Below are positions 1 through 9,767 of a DNA stretch of 27,315 nucleotides, piece after piece (the first letter of the stretch is position 1; every line of letters begins with the position of its first letter). A model generated the notes under the pieces. The model saw only the letters and a program-made list of their open reading frames with translations. It searched no databases and was not told the origin of the DNA. The stretch lies in contig NW_019091801.1 of NCBI RefSeq assembly GCF_001949145.1, forward strand, positions 22,670-49,984. The letters are read 5' to 3'. Position numbers and translations under genes: made by a program. This DNA comes from Acanthaster planci (Eukaryota; Echinodermata; Asteroidea; Valvatida; Acanthasteridae).

Positions 1-660
1 AGTCACTAGATTATTAAGGGCCAAATTAAGAAAAGCCATTTCGTACTCACTAATTTCTGCCGTTTGACATAAATAGCTGTAAGTGGTTTTTGAAAATGCT
101 CATTAGTTGCCCGTTATTTCAGCAACCCAGTGTAAGCCCAAGTCGGGCCGCACCTCGTGGAAATTGCTGTCCGATCCCAGCGTTTGATGGTTGGCCCAAA
201 GTTATTGTATGCTGGAATAAATCCTTGCTAATTTGTTCATAAAAGTTGGGTATTTTTGCATTCTGCCAGTTGTAATTGCTGTTTGAATTTGCATATCGAA
301 GGCTTTGTACCGAGCAGGTACATTCCAGTATTAATTTACCGCTCCATGTGCTTTTGGCGGAAACAAATGCTGATATGATAATTGCTTTTCATACATTTTT
401 GCTGATAGCTCTATGTATTTGCTGATATGAGTTGCTGTTCCGCGTCACCAGGCTCGGGCGGGAACAACCTGACGTGACCTGTGTCAAGTTCAATAAACGG
501 CTGCTCAGGCCAATCGAAACAAAAGTTGGAATGCGAGTGTCCACCTGTCCCTGAGTTCAGTTCTCTGGTCCTGTACATGCAGGGATAATGAACGACGTAT
601 TTGTGTTTTGTGTTTAAAGTGGATACGAGTTTATCTATCGAAGTAATTGCTCACCGTTTG
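1..660. other. Non-coding stretch, possible LTR-like scrap
   Basis: No open frame here reads like a protein. Between about 430 and 590 the sequence becomes GC-richer and has an AATAAA followed by a pyrimidine-rich tail, which faintly resembles the end of an LTR. No paired copy, no clear TG...CA borders and no target duplication were found, so this is not called as an element. The decayed polymerase on the minus strand ends at its right edge. Confidence 0.4.
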
Positions 661-1176
661 CTATTTAGTCTTTCTGATATTGAGATAACCAAAGGTGTGG
701 GATCGATATATTTTCTGGCGCCAGTGGAAATCGTTACGCTTGTCATGTAAATGTTTTGGAAAATCTAACGTCACTTCGAGTATATAACCTTTTGGCGCTC
801 TTGGATAAATTTTCGAGATATACTCTGGGGTATATTTAGTTACGTCCTGAATCCACCTGAAGTGTTTAAACGGTAAAGGCTGACTCATGGCCCAATCGTA
901 TAAATTATTTGCGTCTAAATACATAATGTGTGACGTCGGTTTATTTGAGTCATAATCTTTTAAATCAGGATTATTCGCTTCGACGTAACGCTTTGCCCCC
1001 ATACTCGAAATGCCGCCAAATAGGCGAAAAATAGATGCTTGTCGATGTTTGTTAAGAGTTCGTCCGCAGAACAAATTTTGACCAATCGGTCGAGCGACGC
1101 AGCCATGAAATGAAACGAGTCTAGAAACCTGAATTGATCGAAGTATAAAAAATTTAATTTTCGGTATTTTTGGCAA
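661..1176 (-). pseudogene. PolB remnant, palm motif A region, truncated
   Basis: A 171-codon frame includes KPTSHIMYLDANNLYDWAMS, which fits palm motif A of element-type PolB (usually YLDANNLYGWAM). The Gly after the Tyr is replaced by Asp here. Further on, a frameshift near 736 moves the conserved DxPLAPE block into the neighbouring frame, where PLAPENISIPHLWLSQYQK reads on to the stop near 661. Sequence beyond that point shows nothing of the fingers or motif C. The copy was therefore truncated, not merely mutated. Confidence 0.75.
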
Positions 1177-1579
1177 TGACGATAATTTTACCGTCGTTAA
1201 ACGCTTGAGTGCCCTGCATGATCAAATGCGCGTCGTATTTTTCCAAGTTGTGCAAAATCACTGGAATGGGCGTTTGATTGGGCACGACTCTTACTTTTAG
1301 ATTGCACTGAGAGTGCGCGGGGCCTCTGTACTTGTCCGTCACGTGACAGTGGTCTCTGATCTTTCGAAATTTATTAATGGGCTTTTCACACGTCATACAA
1401 ATGTAATCTCTGAAACTAGATTCATTGACTAAACTAAAGGAGGCTCTTTTGGAATTTGGCACTGACATTGAGATCCTTTGGGTTTTGCAGATGCGTCTTT
1501 CGCAAATCCAGCATGTGTTGCGGTTTTCATAGATTTTCTGCAATTCGTGAGACCAAGTTAGGAGGCTTAGGATTTGCAA
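1154..1579 (-). pseudogene. PolB remnant, endonuclease VII-like HNH module plus exonuclease II motif
   Basis: A 141-codon open frame contains CMTCEKPINKF, then RDHCHVTDKYRGPAH and SQCNLK. The CxxC pair, the DHCH core and the distal AHxxCN form the zinc-binding HNH fold of T4 endonuclease VII-like nucleases. Immediately downstream lies PVILHNLEKYDAHLIMQ, which fits the exonuclease II motif (HN...YDAHL) of the polymerase. The HNH residues are intact although the host gene is broken. This arrangement, with the HNH module inside the exonuclease region, occurs in many animal PolB copies. The frame overlaps the next piece slightly and is joined to it by a frameshift. Confidence 0.75.
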
Positions 1580-1739
1580 ATGTGTTATTAATCGCGGCGA
1601 CTTCTCTGGAAAGCGACTTCACAAATTTAATTGCCGCGTCTTGACGTCTTTAAGTCCCGCGTCCAGTACAAATTCCATCACATCTGACAACCGCGGGACA
1701 AATAGCCGCACGCTTTGTGAATTTGCGTTTTGACCGTGT

Positions 1740-1988
1740 TTATTTCTTTTGGTAAAAGATGTTCCAAAACAGACTCAAAATCTGCATAAATAATAAACGG
1801 GGGGTCCTGCTTATTTTTATAATTTTCAAACTTGAGATTGTTTTTCCCTTAAGCGGGCATTTCGACCTTGCACGGCGCCGTGTCAATTCCTTGGCAGTCT
1901 TCTTGATGTTTGGCGAGTCTTTCCTGCGTTTGAAAATGTGACAAGCATTTGAAACACCAATATAATTTAGCCTTGTGTTTTGTGGCAT
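1740..1988 (-). pseudogene. PolB remnant, zinc finger and exonuclease I motif
   Basis: The informative reading is not the longest open frame here. It gives WCFKCLSHF...RLAKHQEDC, a CxxC...H...C finger-like block, followed by PFIIYADFESVLE. YADFE is the exonuclease I motif of family B polymerases, with its Asp and Glu at about 1774-1782. One internal stop lies between the two blocks. Knowledge of the family places this finger just before the 3'-5' exonuclease domain, as seen here. Confidence 0.65.
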
Positions 1989-2142
1989 CGCACATTAACC
2001 GAGAAAAGTGCTTAATCCAACTCTAATGAGTCGTTTCACCTTGTGTAAAGTAAAGTAAATTAATGGGCTCTTTTTGCGTTTAGTTTTATAAAGCACGTAC
2101 GTGCCTTCTTTATCCGAGTAACTAAATACATTGATGGCTAAC

Positions 2143-2627
2143 TTATTCTGATTCAATGCGTGGAATTTGTGAAATTGGCGTTGGAAAATATACGTTTGTG
2201 CAATTTAAGCAGTCTTCTTTTGTGTAGGTCGAAATTCTGTCCTCGTGTATGTAATATTTTGGATTAGTTTCCAACTGATGCTTGACATTGTCTGAATATA
2301 ATTTTAAAGCCGTTCGCAACGCCCAGCGAATGCACTCTTGATCTTCTTGATTTTTAACGTAGATAATAGCAGTTTTGGCCGCTAAATATTTTGGAAGTGG
2401 AATATAAGTGGCCCCAACTGGATTATTTTCACCTCGTTGATATAAAACGCGACTACTTTTTCAAACACCAAACCCGAGCCATGCTGCTCGTGAGCTTCTA
2501 CGTCTTCTAGATGTTTTGCAATTTGCTGGCTTAACGCTTCTTTAATTCCTTTTTTCGAAAAGACCGCGTTATTTTTACTCGTAATTGTGAAAACACCGAG
2601 TTTAGTTTCTGCTCGAGGTTTTTCCAT
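2143..2627 (-). pseudogene. PolB remnant, pre-exonuclease region (two frames)
   Basis: The first frame (2627-2382) carries HGSGLVFEKVVAFYINEV. A frameshift near 2420 moves into a second frame (2420-2143) with GATYIPLPKYLAAKTAII, then a segment rich in Tyr and Asn, a CLNC pair and YFPTPISQIPR, and a stop at 2143-2145. The YIPLP...KKAIIN(I/V)KN-type stretch is a recognisable block of PolB copies found in animal genomes. One coding unit has therefore been split by an indel. Confidence 0.7.
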
Positions 2628-2628
2628 T

Positions 2629-3082
2629 TTAACTGAATCTCAATAGCCGTTTGTAATTTATAAGAGCCGATTTCCTTAAACTCAGCAAGTGCTTTGTCTT
2701 CGATGTATTTTTTGGAAAACTCGAAAAATGAATCAAGTCGTCGGCAAAGAAATTAGGTAACAGTTCCCAGTTTCTATAATTGCCTCTGAATCGCCTAATT
2801 CTTGTAATGTCCACTTCTTCAATCACCTGCGGCTTAATGTACGCCTTTATCGCGGTGATCATGTTCGCTCGCAATATTTCCCCTTTTGCCCTGTGGCCTT
2901 GAATTCTATGTTGTTGTCTTGTGCTCTTTTTTAAAAGTTGACGATACGATTGACGGGTGAGATTTCTAAATTGCTGTTGAGTCGCTTGAATCGCCTTTAC
3001 GAGTTCCGGCTTTGTGTGTTGTTTGCGCTGTGGTGCTGGTAATGGAATGTTATATTGTTCGACAAAGTCTGCCAGGAGTGAT
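2629..3082 (-). pseudogene. N-terminal piece of the PolB remnant
   Basis: About 150 codons are open with no methionine at the left edge. The piece is rich in Gln, Arg and Lys (for example QQQFRNLTRQSYRQLLKK) and runs into a segment with RRFRGNYRNWELLP. Such basic N-terminal regions precede the exonuclease domain in element-encoded PolB proteins. A frameshift near 3080 separates it from a possible ATG at about 3145 (MNKEPKPQRRP). The next piece follows in another frame after a stop near 2629. Confidence 0.6.
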
Positions 3083-3145
3083 TTTTTTCAATCGCCTTAA
3101 GTCCAATAATACCGGGCGGCGTTGTGGTTTGGGTTCTTTATTCAT

Positions 3146-6068
3146 ACCTCTTATATATACAGGTTTTAAAATTTAATCTCATTTTTCCAGGAACGTCCAG
3201 ACAAGAGCTATTTTCAGGCTGTGGAAAGTCCCGGGGGAATTCTCTTGTTTGAAGCACCGCGCCAGTAGGGGTCGCGTAGAGGTCGCGCCAGTTGGGTCAC
3301 CAGTTTTGGGGGAAGTCCCAGCTGGTTTGGACTAGGAAAAGAGGGGCCTGGTGTAGTATCCCCCGGTAAAAAGCTACCACAAATAAGTCCTTAAGTCGCA
3401 GCTCACTTGATATTTTCAGGCGTTATTAATCAGGAAGACGTTAATTTACAAGCACTGCGCATGCATTGCTTTAATATACGTTGGCTAAAGGAAAAACCTG
3501 TTTTTTAATCAGGAAGGTCAGTGACAAGAACATCACTTCTTGGAAGATCTTACACCAGGTTCGAAATTTTTTTTTTTCTGACCTAAGATCACACTACGAA
3601 CACAGGCACAAATAGTGTTTGTTGAAGATGGTGTATGTTACTGTTAGGCTAAAAAATAGTTGGTGTCTTGTCAGCGCACGTCGATTTTGAACAGCAACCT
3701 TTTGGGACGTTAAAAATCGTAGTTTTTGAGAATTGTTTTGAAAGAAAAGTTTCATGTACAGAATCGAATTAATTCATGATTATCTTTTGTTATCGATGTT
3801 CAAGAATAACAAAAGAATTTACATGTCTGGTGGAATAACCACACTTTAAATATTCATTGAAAAATGTAATTTCAACACGCAATTTAAAGACTCTTACCAG
3901 ACATAACAGTTAATTGGAGGGTGAATTCCAATTATATTGCACTTAAGTAGCATATTGTATATATTTGAACAATGTGTCGTGGTGTCGTAAATAGGCCATG
4001 ATCAACCTTCAAGAAATGTGGCCAGAAAATGACTTTAGTAACACGTGATTAGGAATTACAGTAACTTTGCCTGTTTGAATATGAATGGTCCCAATTCGAA
4101 AAGTGCACACGAAAGGTTGTTATTAGACTGGTTGCAAAGTGTACCAGTCATTATGCCAAGTGAAGTTGGTCATAGGTCTACACGTACTTTCTCATTTATT
4201 CGCATTTTTCTTTAACCTGGACTATTCATAAATTTCATGTACACAATGTAATTGTTAACAAGGCCAGCCAGGTGTACATGAGGATGAGGAGTCACCGTGG
4301 TGGTCCGGGACAGCTCCCACCACGGCCCGGCCTGATGAGTGTAGCCGAGTTGTGCGATGCTACACACACGTACCGTACCCACTCCGTCTGACTTGCATTT
4401 CCAATGGTCCTGCCAAACCGTAGTTTAGTTACACTCATATACAACTTCGCCCCTCTATAACTTTGCCTTTTGTGTGTTGTATTATGTTAAGATTCGCCTG
4501 TCTTCAAACCCACATTGAACTTTGATGAAGAGAAGTGAGAGCAATAAACCAAACGTACAGTTTGACTGTCACCCAAAACCCCTTTGTTTCACGTCCACCC
4601 TTTAATAAATTGTTGACCCCAAATATCACATCCCGTAGACACTAATGAAGTCCATGCTACCATCGACTTGATATTTAGGGAACGCAACAATATCATTATT
4701 GTTAGCAAAAGACTCAAAGTCACAACAATCAGAGTTCAGAATCTTCTAGCAGTTTTATAAAACATACGCATTTTGTCCATACTCGGTAGCTCAGTTTAGA
4801 TGTTTTTTAGTCGTGTTTGTTTGTCCTGAGGTGTTATGCTTACAACGCGCGAGTGCGAGGATTGCCTGGAGCCAGATTCCAAAAAGAATCTACACGTAGA
4901 CAGTTCTTTTGGATAGAGTTGGACACTGATACTTCAGATTCCTATTGACTTGATGCATGTAGCTCGTCCTTCAGCAAGGCTGTTGGTTGTAGTTTGGCAG
5001 TAGCATACTTGAGAAGTGTCTTGGAGGTTGAAATAAAATAATGGATAATGAAAAATTGTCTTCTGAAATGGCTCGGATGCAAATCTACAACGTCTACTTT
5101 CATGGCCTAAGGGAAAAAGAATAGGGACCAGCATTTAGTGTCTTCTTCACTCATCGTTGAGCATCGTCAAGTTATTTTCAGTATTTTTGTGAGGGGAGAG
5201 TAAATCAATTACGGCATGAGTATTTGACAGATTCTCATTCCTAAAACTTCAAAAGAAACTCATCTTTGATTACGCCATATTGAAATCTCATGTATAAAAC
5301 TACTTGTAACTGTCCCTTTTCGTGTCACCAATTTTACCTTTTTAAAAACCGCATGGCATAATATTAACCGTCAAGGGAAATCAGGGGAGGGACATGGGAA
5401 GGCCATGCCCCTCCCCCCCCTCAAAATTAACACTAGAGGCGGACGAAACTTAGCAACCTAGCCCCATAAATGAGGCAAAGGTGTAAAAGTACAATAGCTC
5501 TACTTCCGGTTACTATGCTTCTGTAACTTTACGGCTATGACCCTCAATTTGTTAGTTCACTCCTCCAGCTTATGGACAATCCTGGATCCGCCCCTGAGCA
5601 TGACAACTGTCTTAATTTTAAACGCATCTTCAAGTGACATTTCAGGTGGCTTCTGATAATACTTATTTCCAACATGTCCGAAGTGGTACAAGCCAAGGGT
5701 TTCAGACTATCCAGACAATACAATAAGACCGGTAAAGTAAATGTACCTTTCTCTTGAAACTGGTTGATCTTTTTACTCAGAATTTCTGCTTCATAGCCAT
5801 CCAAATCCCTCCAAGAATAAGTAATTTCACAACCTCTGTTCCATGAAAATTGGGGAAATTTTTCTTTACTTCTCCCCTGTGACGCTACCTACATATATGT
5901 ATACATAATCACTTATGCCTACATTCACTTCATTAATTTTTCTTGAGTTTAACAGGAGACGGAGGCTCACATGTTGAGCCTCTTACCCCTCTTAATATCC
6001 CTTAATACAGGTAACGGATGAGAACCATGCTGAAAATGGCGCCCTCAGATCTGTTGGGTAATTTATAA
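3146..6068. other. Long stretch without a recognisable gene
   Basis: No open frame of protein-like composition was found on either strand; the two longest short frames (4934-5134 and 5544-5804, minus) have no recognisable motifs. The stretch includes a GC-rich segment at about 3220-3370, an LTR-like segment at about 4255-4630 and a polypyrimidine run near 5404-5420. The rest is AT-rich sequence with nothing I can name. Confidence 0.5.
4255..4630 (+). repeat. Possible solo LTR or LTR fragment
   Basis: This GC-richer island in AT-rich surroundings has the order of an LTR: a GC-rich 5' half with a short inverted repeat (GTGGTGG...CCACCAC at about 4298-4325), a TATA-like CTCTATAAC near 4453, AATAAA motifs near 4543 and 4602, and an end of the form ...CACA. 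No second copy, primer-binding site or target duplication is visible, and the borders are guesses. Confidence 0.25.
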
Positions 6069-6203
6069 CTACAACTCAGTTCCTGATGAACTATCATCTG
6101 AGGAGTTAATGTCATCAATTATCTGTATTTCGTCTTGCACATTTTCTGAAAATGAATCATCTTCATCCTCAAGATTCTCCGTCACTTCTAGAATAGAATT
6201 CCC
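6069..6203 (-). pseudogene. Acidic C-terminal tail of the nuclease/CXC gene
   Basis: Beyond the stop at 6204 the same frame stays open for about 44 codons, rich in Glu, Asp and Ser (EVTENLEDEDDSFSENVQDE, then DDINSSDDSSSGTEL), and ends in TAG at 6069-6071. The same acidic bias is present just before the stop (PDDDEIFLDEDEALSSLSSL). I infer that this was the original C-terminus and that the TAG at 6204 is a later mutation. Confidence 0.65.
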
Positions 6204-6743
6204 CTAATCAGACAAACTGCTGAGAGAACTAAGTGCTTCATCTTCATCTAAAAATATTTCATCATCATCTGGTGCATTTTGAGCAGTAATGTTCTCACAG
6301 TTTCTACAGCTGCAACCTGGTCCACATGCTTCATTAAGTTTTCTACATTTACACTGCCGATTTTTACATCTGCTTTTAGCACATGAGCAACCTCCGGTCA
6401 AGTGCAAAACATTTTTACGAATCCTATCCATGTTTGAAGGTGAATCCCATTTGATTTTCACTTCACTAGAATTGCCAGCATGTTCCGAACCAAGCATATT
6501 TAAATCCGGGTAACCGTATATTGGCTGAAGCAAGCTGCCCCAAACAGTACTAACCCAACAAGCTCTTAGCCAGTGAAAAGATACAGCAGTGTCTGAAGGA
6601 AGAACCTTGCCAAGACGCTTTGCGTAGATTGAAAGAAATTGAGAATGATGATCAAGCAAGGTAGCAGCATCTATGCTATTAAAAAGTTCCACAGGATTGC
6701 TTGCTGATTCAAACATGCACAGTTTACTTGAAAATCTACACAA
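6204..6743 (-). pseudogene. CXC (tesmin/TSO1-like) domain piece
   Basis: The 179-codon frame has a conserved-looking stretch SDTAVSFHWLRACWVSTVWG at about residues 53-72. A CXC domain follows at about 118-153: GGCSCAKSRCKNRQCKCRK followed by ACGPGCSCRNCEN. The nine cysteines have the spacing CxCx4Cx4CxC...CxxxCxCxxC that defines CXC domains, which bind three zinc ions and contact AT-rich DNA in tesmin/LIN54 proteins. In transposon-encoded proteins such a domain probably binds element DNA. All cysteines are intact even though the surrounding gene is broken. The frame ends in a TAG at 6204-6206 that appears to be a nonsense change, because the acidic tail continues in the same frame. Confidence 0.85.
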
Positions 6744-6937
6744 CCGACTAACCTATGAAAGGCAAGGAGTCCATGATTACGGTTGAGATCTAAACCAGTG
6801 AAGCACAACTGGCAATCTGTCTGGGGAACAACTTCTCGAAATGAATTTAGCAAACTGCAGAAAATTTTCAGGAACATACTTTTGCTGAGTCTTGAAAAGT
6901 ATGAAACAAAATCACAACCACTGGAAATATAAAGCAC
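6671..6937 (-). pseudogene. Nuclease-like core, GCDxVSYF block
   Basis: An 88-codon frame begins near SGCDFVSYFSRLSKSMFLKIF. This corresponds to the TGCDTxSYFxxKGKK block that follows the acidic motifs in the family. Further along are TDCQLCFTGLDLNRNHG and LLAFHRLVGCVDF, a stretch with paired cysteines. The following CXC-containing frame overlaps by about 70 bases and continues the protein after a shift near 6720. Confidence 0.65.
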
Positions 6938-7320
6938 TTGTATGATTCTATGTACAGTATATCACATCCTTGTTTCATTAGAGGTGCCAAATCTGAATCA
7001 TTGCTGAGGGCAGACTGGAGTTTGTTTAGATGGGAAAAAATTGATTGGTTACAGTTACCTTGTATTGAATAATTACTGTTAGTGTCATCAAACAATAATG
7101 GCAATCTGATCACGCCAATATCCAGATCAACAGAGTAAATGAGTACAAACAAAAATGCAGTATTAGCAACATGTAACCATATCTGGGTATCCATTTCTTC
7201 ATGGTTATGAATGATATTATGTAGATACGTGCCGGCCATTGTAACACACTCGTCAGTCATGACAAAAACCTCCTGAAGTGATAAACATTTGGTCAGGTGA
7301 CTGTAAAGTTGATAGAACAA
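6868..7320 (-). pseudogene. Nuclease-like core, first two acidic motifs
   Basis: A 150-codon frame carries HNHEEMDTQIWLHVA at about residues 38-52 and VLIYSVDLDIGVIRLPLL at about 58-75. Family members normally have HEEADTR and (Y/S)PDTDV at these places, so Ala to Met and PDT to VDL changes have already altered the motifs. In FEN/PIN-like nucleases, pairs of acidic residues in a similar order bind the metal ions. The remaining acidic residues (E, D, D) fit, but activity is not expected from this copy. The next conserved block follows after a frameshift around 6930. Confidence 0.65.
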
Positions 7321-8039
7321 TTGCTATAAATTTCTGTGATAAATAGTGACACAAGCAACATCTATTTTGATGAATCTTCAAAAACTTTTACCAACTGAGT
7401 AACAGTGGTCATTTATGGAATCAAAAATTTCCACTTCCATTATCTTGTCTTATCTCTTCTTCCCCTTTCAAACCCTTTTGGAGATACACCTTGAGAAGAC
7501 ACTTGATCAAACAGAATTCTTTGCATTTCCTTCGGATAAAATGTGAGATCCATCTAGCAACAATGAAATGTGCACACAAACTCCATAAAAAAAAACTGAA
7601 ACCTGAAAACTTTCATCAACACTTCTTGGAAGTTCTTCAAGATGTGCTGGTCAATTAATAAGGTATAACCTGGTCCAATCTTTCCCCATACTTCCATTTG
7701 ACATCCAACAATATCTTGACAGTTGCACCATCTCCTGCCAGAACTGACCTGGCGATCACCCACTGGTTATCAACAGGAGCGGTTTCATACACATTTCTTG
7801 ACACAAGCTGGATAAAGATCGGTTCATGAACATCTCCTCCACTTACTGCTGCATGTCATTCACTGAACTCATGCACGTCAGCATGACATACAGTATGGTC
7901 ATCATCTGGATGATGCATCTGCAAGGGGAATTTGAGCATTAGGTCTACAGCTGTCTCTGTACAACAAATTGTAACTGCCATTTACTTCAATGAGTCAAGG
8001 TGGTACAGTAAAGAACCAGCAACCCTTTCCTTGTCTTTC
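7321..8039 (-). pseudogene. Middle portion of the nuclease/CXC gene remnant
   Basis: One frame runs KDKERVAGSLLYHLDSLK, then a stop, then HPDDDHTVCHADVHEF and VDNQWVIARSVLAGDGATV, ending near 7655 where a one-base shift moves to a frame with LLIDQHILKNFQEVLMKVF. After a T-rich stretch that could be a short intron, MDLTFYPKEMQRILFDQV and SINDHCYSVGKSFEDS follow (about 7555-7370) in two frames. Nothing here identifies a fold, but the readings connect smoothly to the HEEMDT block. Confidence 0.5.
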
Positions 8040-9122
8040 TACAAATGATGAATAAACGGTATTGTCAGAAGAGTTTCCAATATGTGAACCTACTGTTAAA
8101 GATGATTGCAAAGTGAATGTTTAATTTGATCAGCTAATTGCTGCTCTACATATTCATAAATACAGTCCATAGGTATTCCCAATTCATTCCTTTCACACTT
8201 TAGTAAGTTAGCGTTGCTATATGCTGCGATACATTGGTAAAGGCAACGTACATCGCAATAATGGAACAATCTGAAATTCAGGTGTACAAGTCATGCTTGA
8301 TGTATACTCAGCAATTCCTGCACTGGACTTAGGTTTTCTGAGCGTGGCTTTGGCTGCTGTGCCATCACAGAGGTGCCATGCTAAGTTCTGCCTAAACCTT
8401 CAGAAGTAATTGTAGCATGACTGGCAAGAATACCGATAATGTCAACGCTTTCTATACAGTGAATGAAGTGGGTTCACGACAAGGCCAATAGCCCAGAATT
8501 TTGACGAAGCTGTTGGACATTTTCTAGGAACCTTTCAAAAGTGTCTTAAAAAATGCACATGCCACACTTATTCATTAGTTTTGAAGAATGGGACAATCTC
8601 TCCAAAGTATTTGCGATGACGATATGAAATGGGTAACTGTAAGTTTCCTTAAAGATGTATTGCATGTAAAATATAAGTATAATCTGTGTTTCGACGCTGT
8701 AATCCACGTGTCTTCGAGTATCTGAAAAATATTATTTTACTTCTGTCCCACAAAATTCCCCAGTTTGCCAAATACTTCAGCTCATTGGTGTTGGCTGGCA
8801 ACACAGCTATACTATTCACACTAGGGTTAATCATTGCCCAAAGTGAATCAAAATCAAAAGACGCTACTTCTCTGAGATTCTCTACAAAATGCTGATTGTT
8901 TTCTTCAAATTGTTTCTTGAGCTTTTAATTAGTATGTGGCAAAACAAAATTAGCCATTAAACTGACATCACTGGGAAATTCAGGTTGCATATACAGTACT
9001 CGGCCGTCTCTGTGCGTTTGTGTTTTTCGAGCAAAATGCAGCTTGGCACAAGATAAATGCAAGGCTTTCCTTAAGTCAACGTTCACGTATAGTAATAGAA
9101 TACCATATTTATCTGCAGCCAT
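8040..9122 (-). pseudogene. 5' portion of the nuclease/CXC gene remnant
   Basis: Pieces here read like protein but match no domain I know. They include a segment with DLRKALHLSCAKLHFARK (9122-8925), KKQFEENNQHFVENLREV followed by FDFDSLWAMINPSVNSIAV (about 8930-8800), and FERFLENVQQLRQNSGLLAL with ESVDIIGILASHATITSEG (about 8560-8380). Stops lie between them, and frames shift near 8800 and 8560. Their hydrophobic and helical composition and collinearity with the downstream pieces are the reasons to assign them to the same gene. Confidence 0.5.
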
Positions 9123-9168
9123 TTTATTGCACTTCTATTAAATTTCTGAAGGTGTCCAAAATTCCAGA

Positions 9169-9527
9169 GAGCAACTATATTCTTGAGCAACTTATTCTGC
9201 CTCACAAATGATTTGGAGATAATGAAGAAAATCATCATGTACTTCTGCACGAAGAAATGCCTCACCCATATTGCAGCATCTACTAAATTCAATTTAAGTC
9301 TTACGGAAGGCATGGATTGAGTTCAATTCTTCTTTCTGGCTCCCAGTAGCCCTCAATCCCAATTCAACATTCCCTAAGGATATTGTAACGCAATGCATAG
9401 CCCACTGGTGCGCTATCAGGGGCTTGTTGCTTAGTAACGTTGTGCACACTGTGTTTATAAGCGGCCGCGCGCTAGGAGTTGCTCTTGTTCCTGCTGCGAC
9501 TGTCGCCACATACAGTTGGAAAGCTGT
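9169..9527 (+). repeat. Left arm of a 359-bp inverted repeat
   Basis: This block is the reverse complement of 14317-14675 at roughly 95% identity by eye and exactly the same length. Homology stops abruptly at both edges. The outer edge reads GAGCAACTATATTCTTGAGC, with GAGCAAC repeated 16 bases in. The arm is GC- and CpG-rich at its inner end (GCGGCCGCGCGC at about 9461-9472) next to a TTTATAAG. No target-site duplication is visible outside the two arms. Terminal inverted repeats of a 5.5-kb transposon are the simplest reading; an inverted duplication is the alternative. Confidence 0.85.
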
Positions 9528-9589
9528 GGACACGTACTTCCAGCCAATCAGGAACGAGTGCAAGCGCACTCATTGCGCATTTTGTACCG

Positions 9590-9767
9590 CTTGCTAGTAT
9601 ATATTAATAGTTATGTCGCATATTCTCCAGAGACGTCAAAGAACAATCGTTTAAAACCTCTACATTTTTATGCTAATCTGAATAATCCAAATATTCCCCG
9701 GAAGTATTTATTTAAAAGCAAAACTCGAGAATCAACTTGGCGTGAAGGTGATCTTTTCAAGGTGGAG
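9590..9767 (+). pseudogene. Exon A of the SGDGTW gene (start of chromo/Tudor-like block)
   Basis: The reading contains NIPRKYLFKSKTRESTWREG and DLFKVE and ends at a good donor, GGTGGAG followed by GTAAGT (9768-9773). The left edge is uncertain. A CAG acceptor-like site near 9628 and the absence of an in-frame ATG suggest that this is an internal exon. Phase at the donor is 0, which fits the acceptor at 10502. Confidence 0.55.

Larger units (their letters stand above)
661..3145 (-). pseudogene. Decayed family B DNA polymerase (Polinton/Maverick-like, viral/organellar type)
   Basis: Successive minus-strand pieces in different frames line up in the order expected for one large protein-primed-type PolB. 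They are a basic N-terminal region (3082-2629), a region containing QHGSGLVFEKV (2627-2382), a piece with YIPLPKYL (2420-2143), a C2H2-like finger followed by the exonuclease I motif YADFE (codons at 1774-1782), an HNH module with an exonuclease II-like motif (1579-1154), and palm motif A (1176-661). Polymerases with this order are carried by self-synthesising DNA transposons and related virus-like elements in many animal genomes. This copy has several frameshifts and stops and ends shortly after motif A. Motif B and the catalytic YxDTD motif C are missing, so it cannot encode a polymerase. No capsid, integrase or terminal repeat was seen nearby. The family call is firm; the element class is inferred. 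Confidence 0.85.
6069..9122 (-). pseudogene. Decayed transposon-type gene: PIN/FEN-like nuclease motifs plus CXC domain
   Basis: Minus-strand pieces in changing frames read continuously for about 3 kb. They include KKQFEENNQHFVENLREV (about 8925-8870), SVLAGDGATVKILLDVKW (about 7730), NHEEMDTQIWLHVAN and VLIYSVDLDIGVIRLPLLF (7320-6868), SGCDFVSYFSRLSKSMF (6937-6671), the CXC domain (6743-6204) and an acidic tail ending at 6069. Animal genomes hold a multicopy family with the same order (HEEADTR, SPDTDV, TGCDxxSxF blocks). By analogy its acidic motifs resemble FEN/PIN-type nucleases, but that fold assignment is my inference. At least six frameshifts or stops break the gene. A GT...AG intron may lie near 7555-7600. 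The gene points away from the repeat arm at 9169-9527, which could hold its promoter or first exon. Confidence 0.75.

Noticed and set aside
430-590. Solo LTR at the left end
   Set aside because: Only an AATAAA and a base-composition shift support it; no borders, pair or target duplication.
9169-9190. Target-site duplication outside the inverted repeats
   Set aside because: The bases flanking the left arm (TTCCAGA) and right arm (AACACTA) do not match at any offset I tried.
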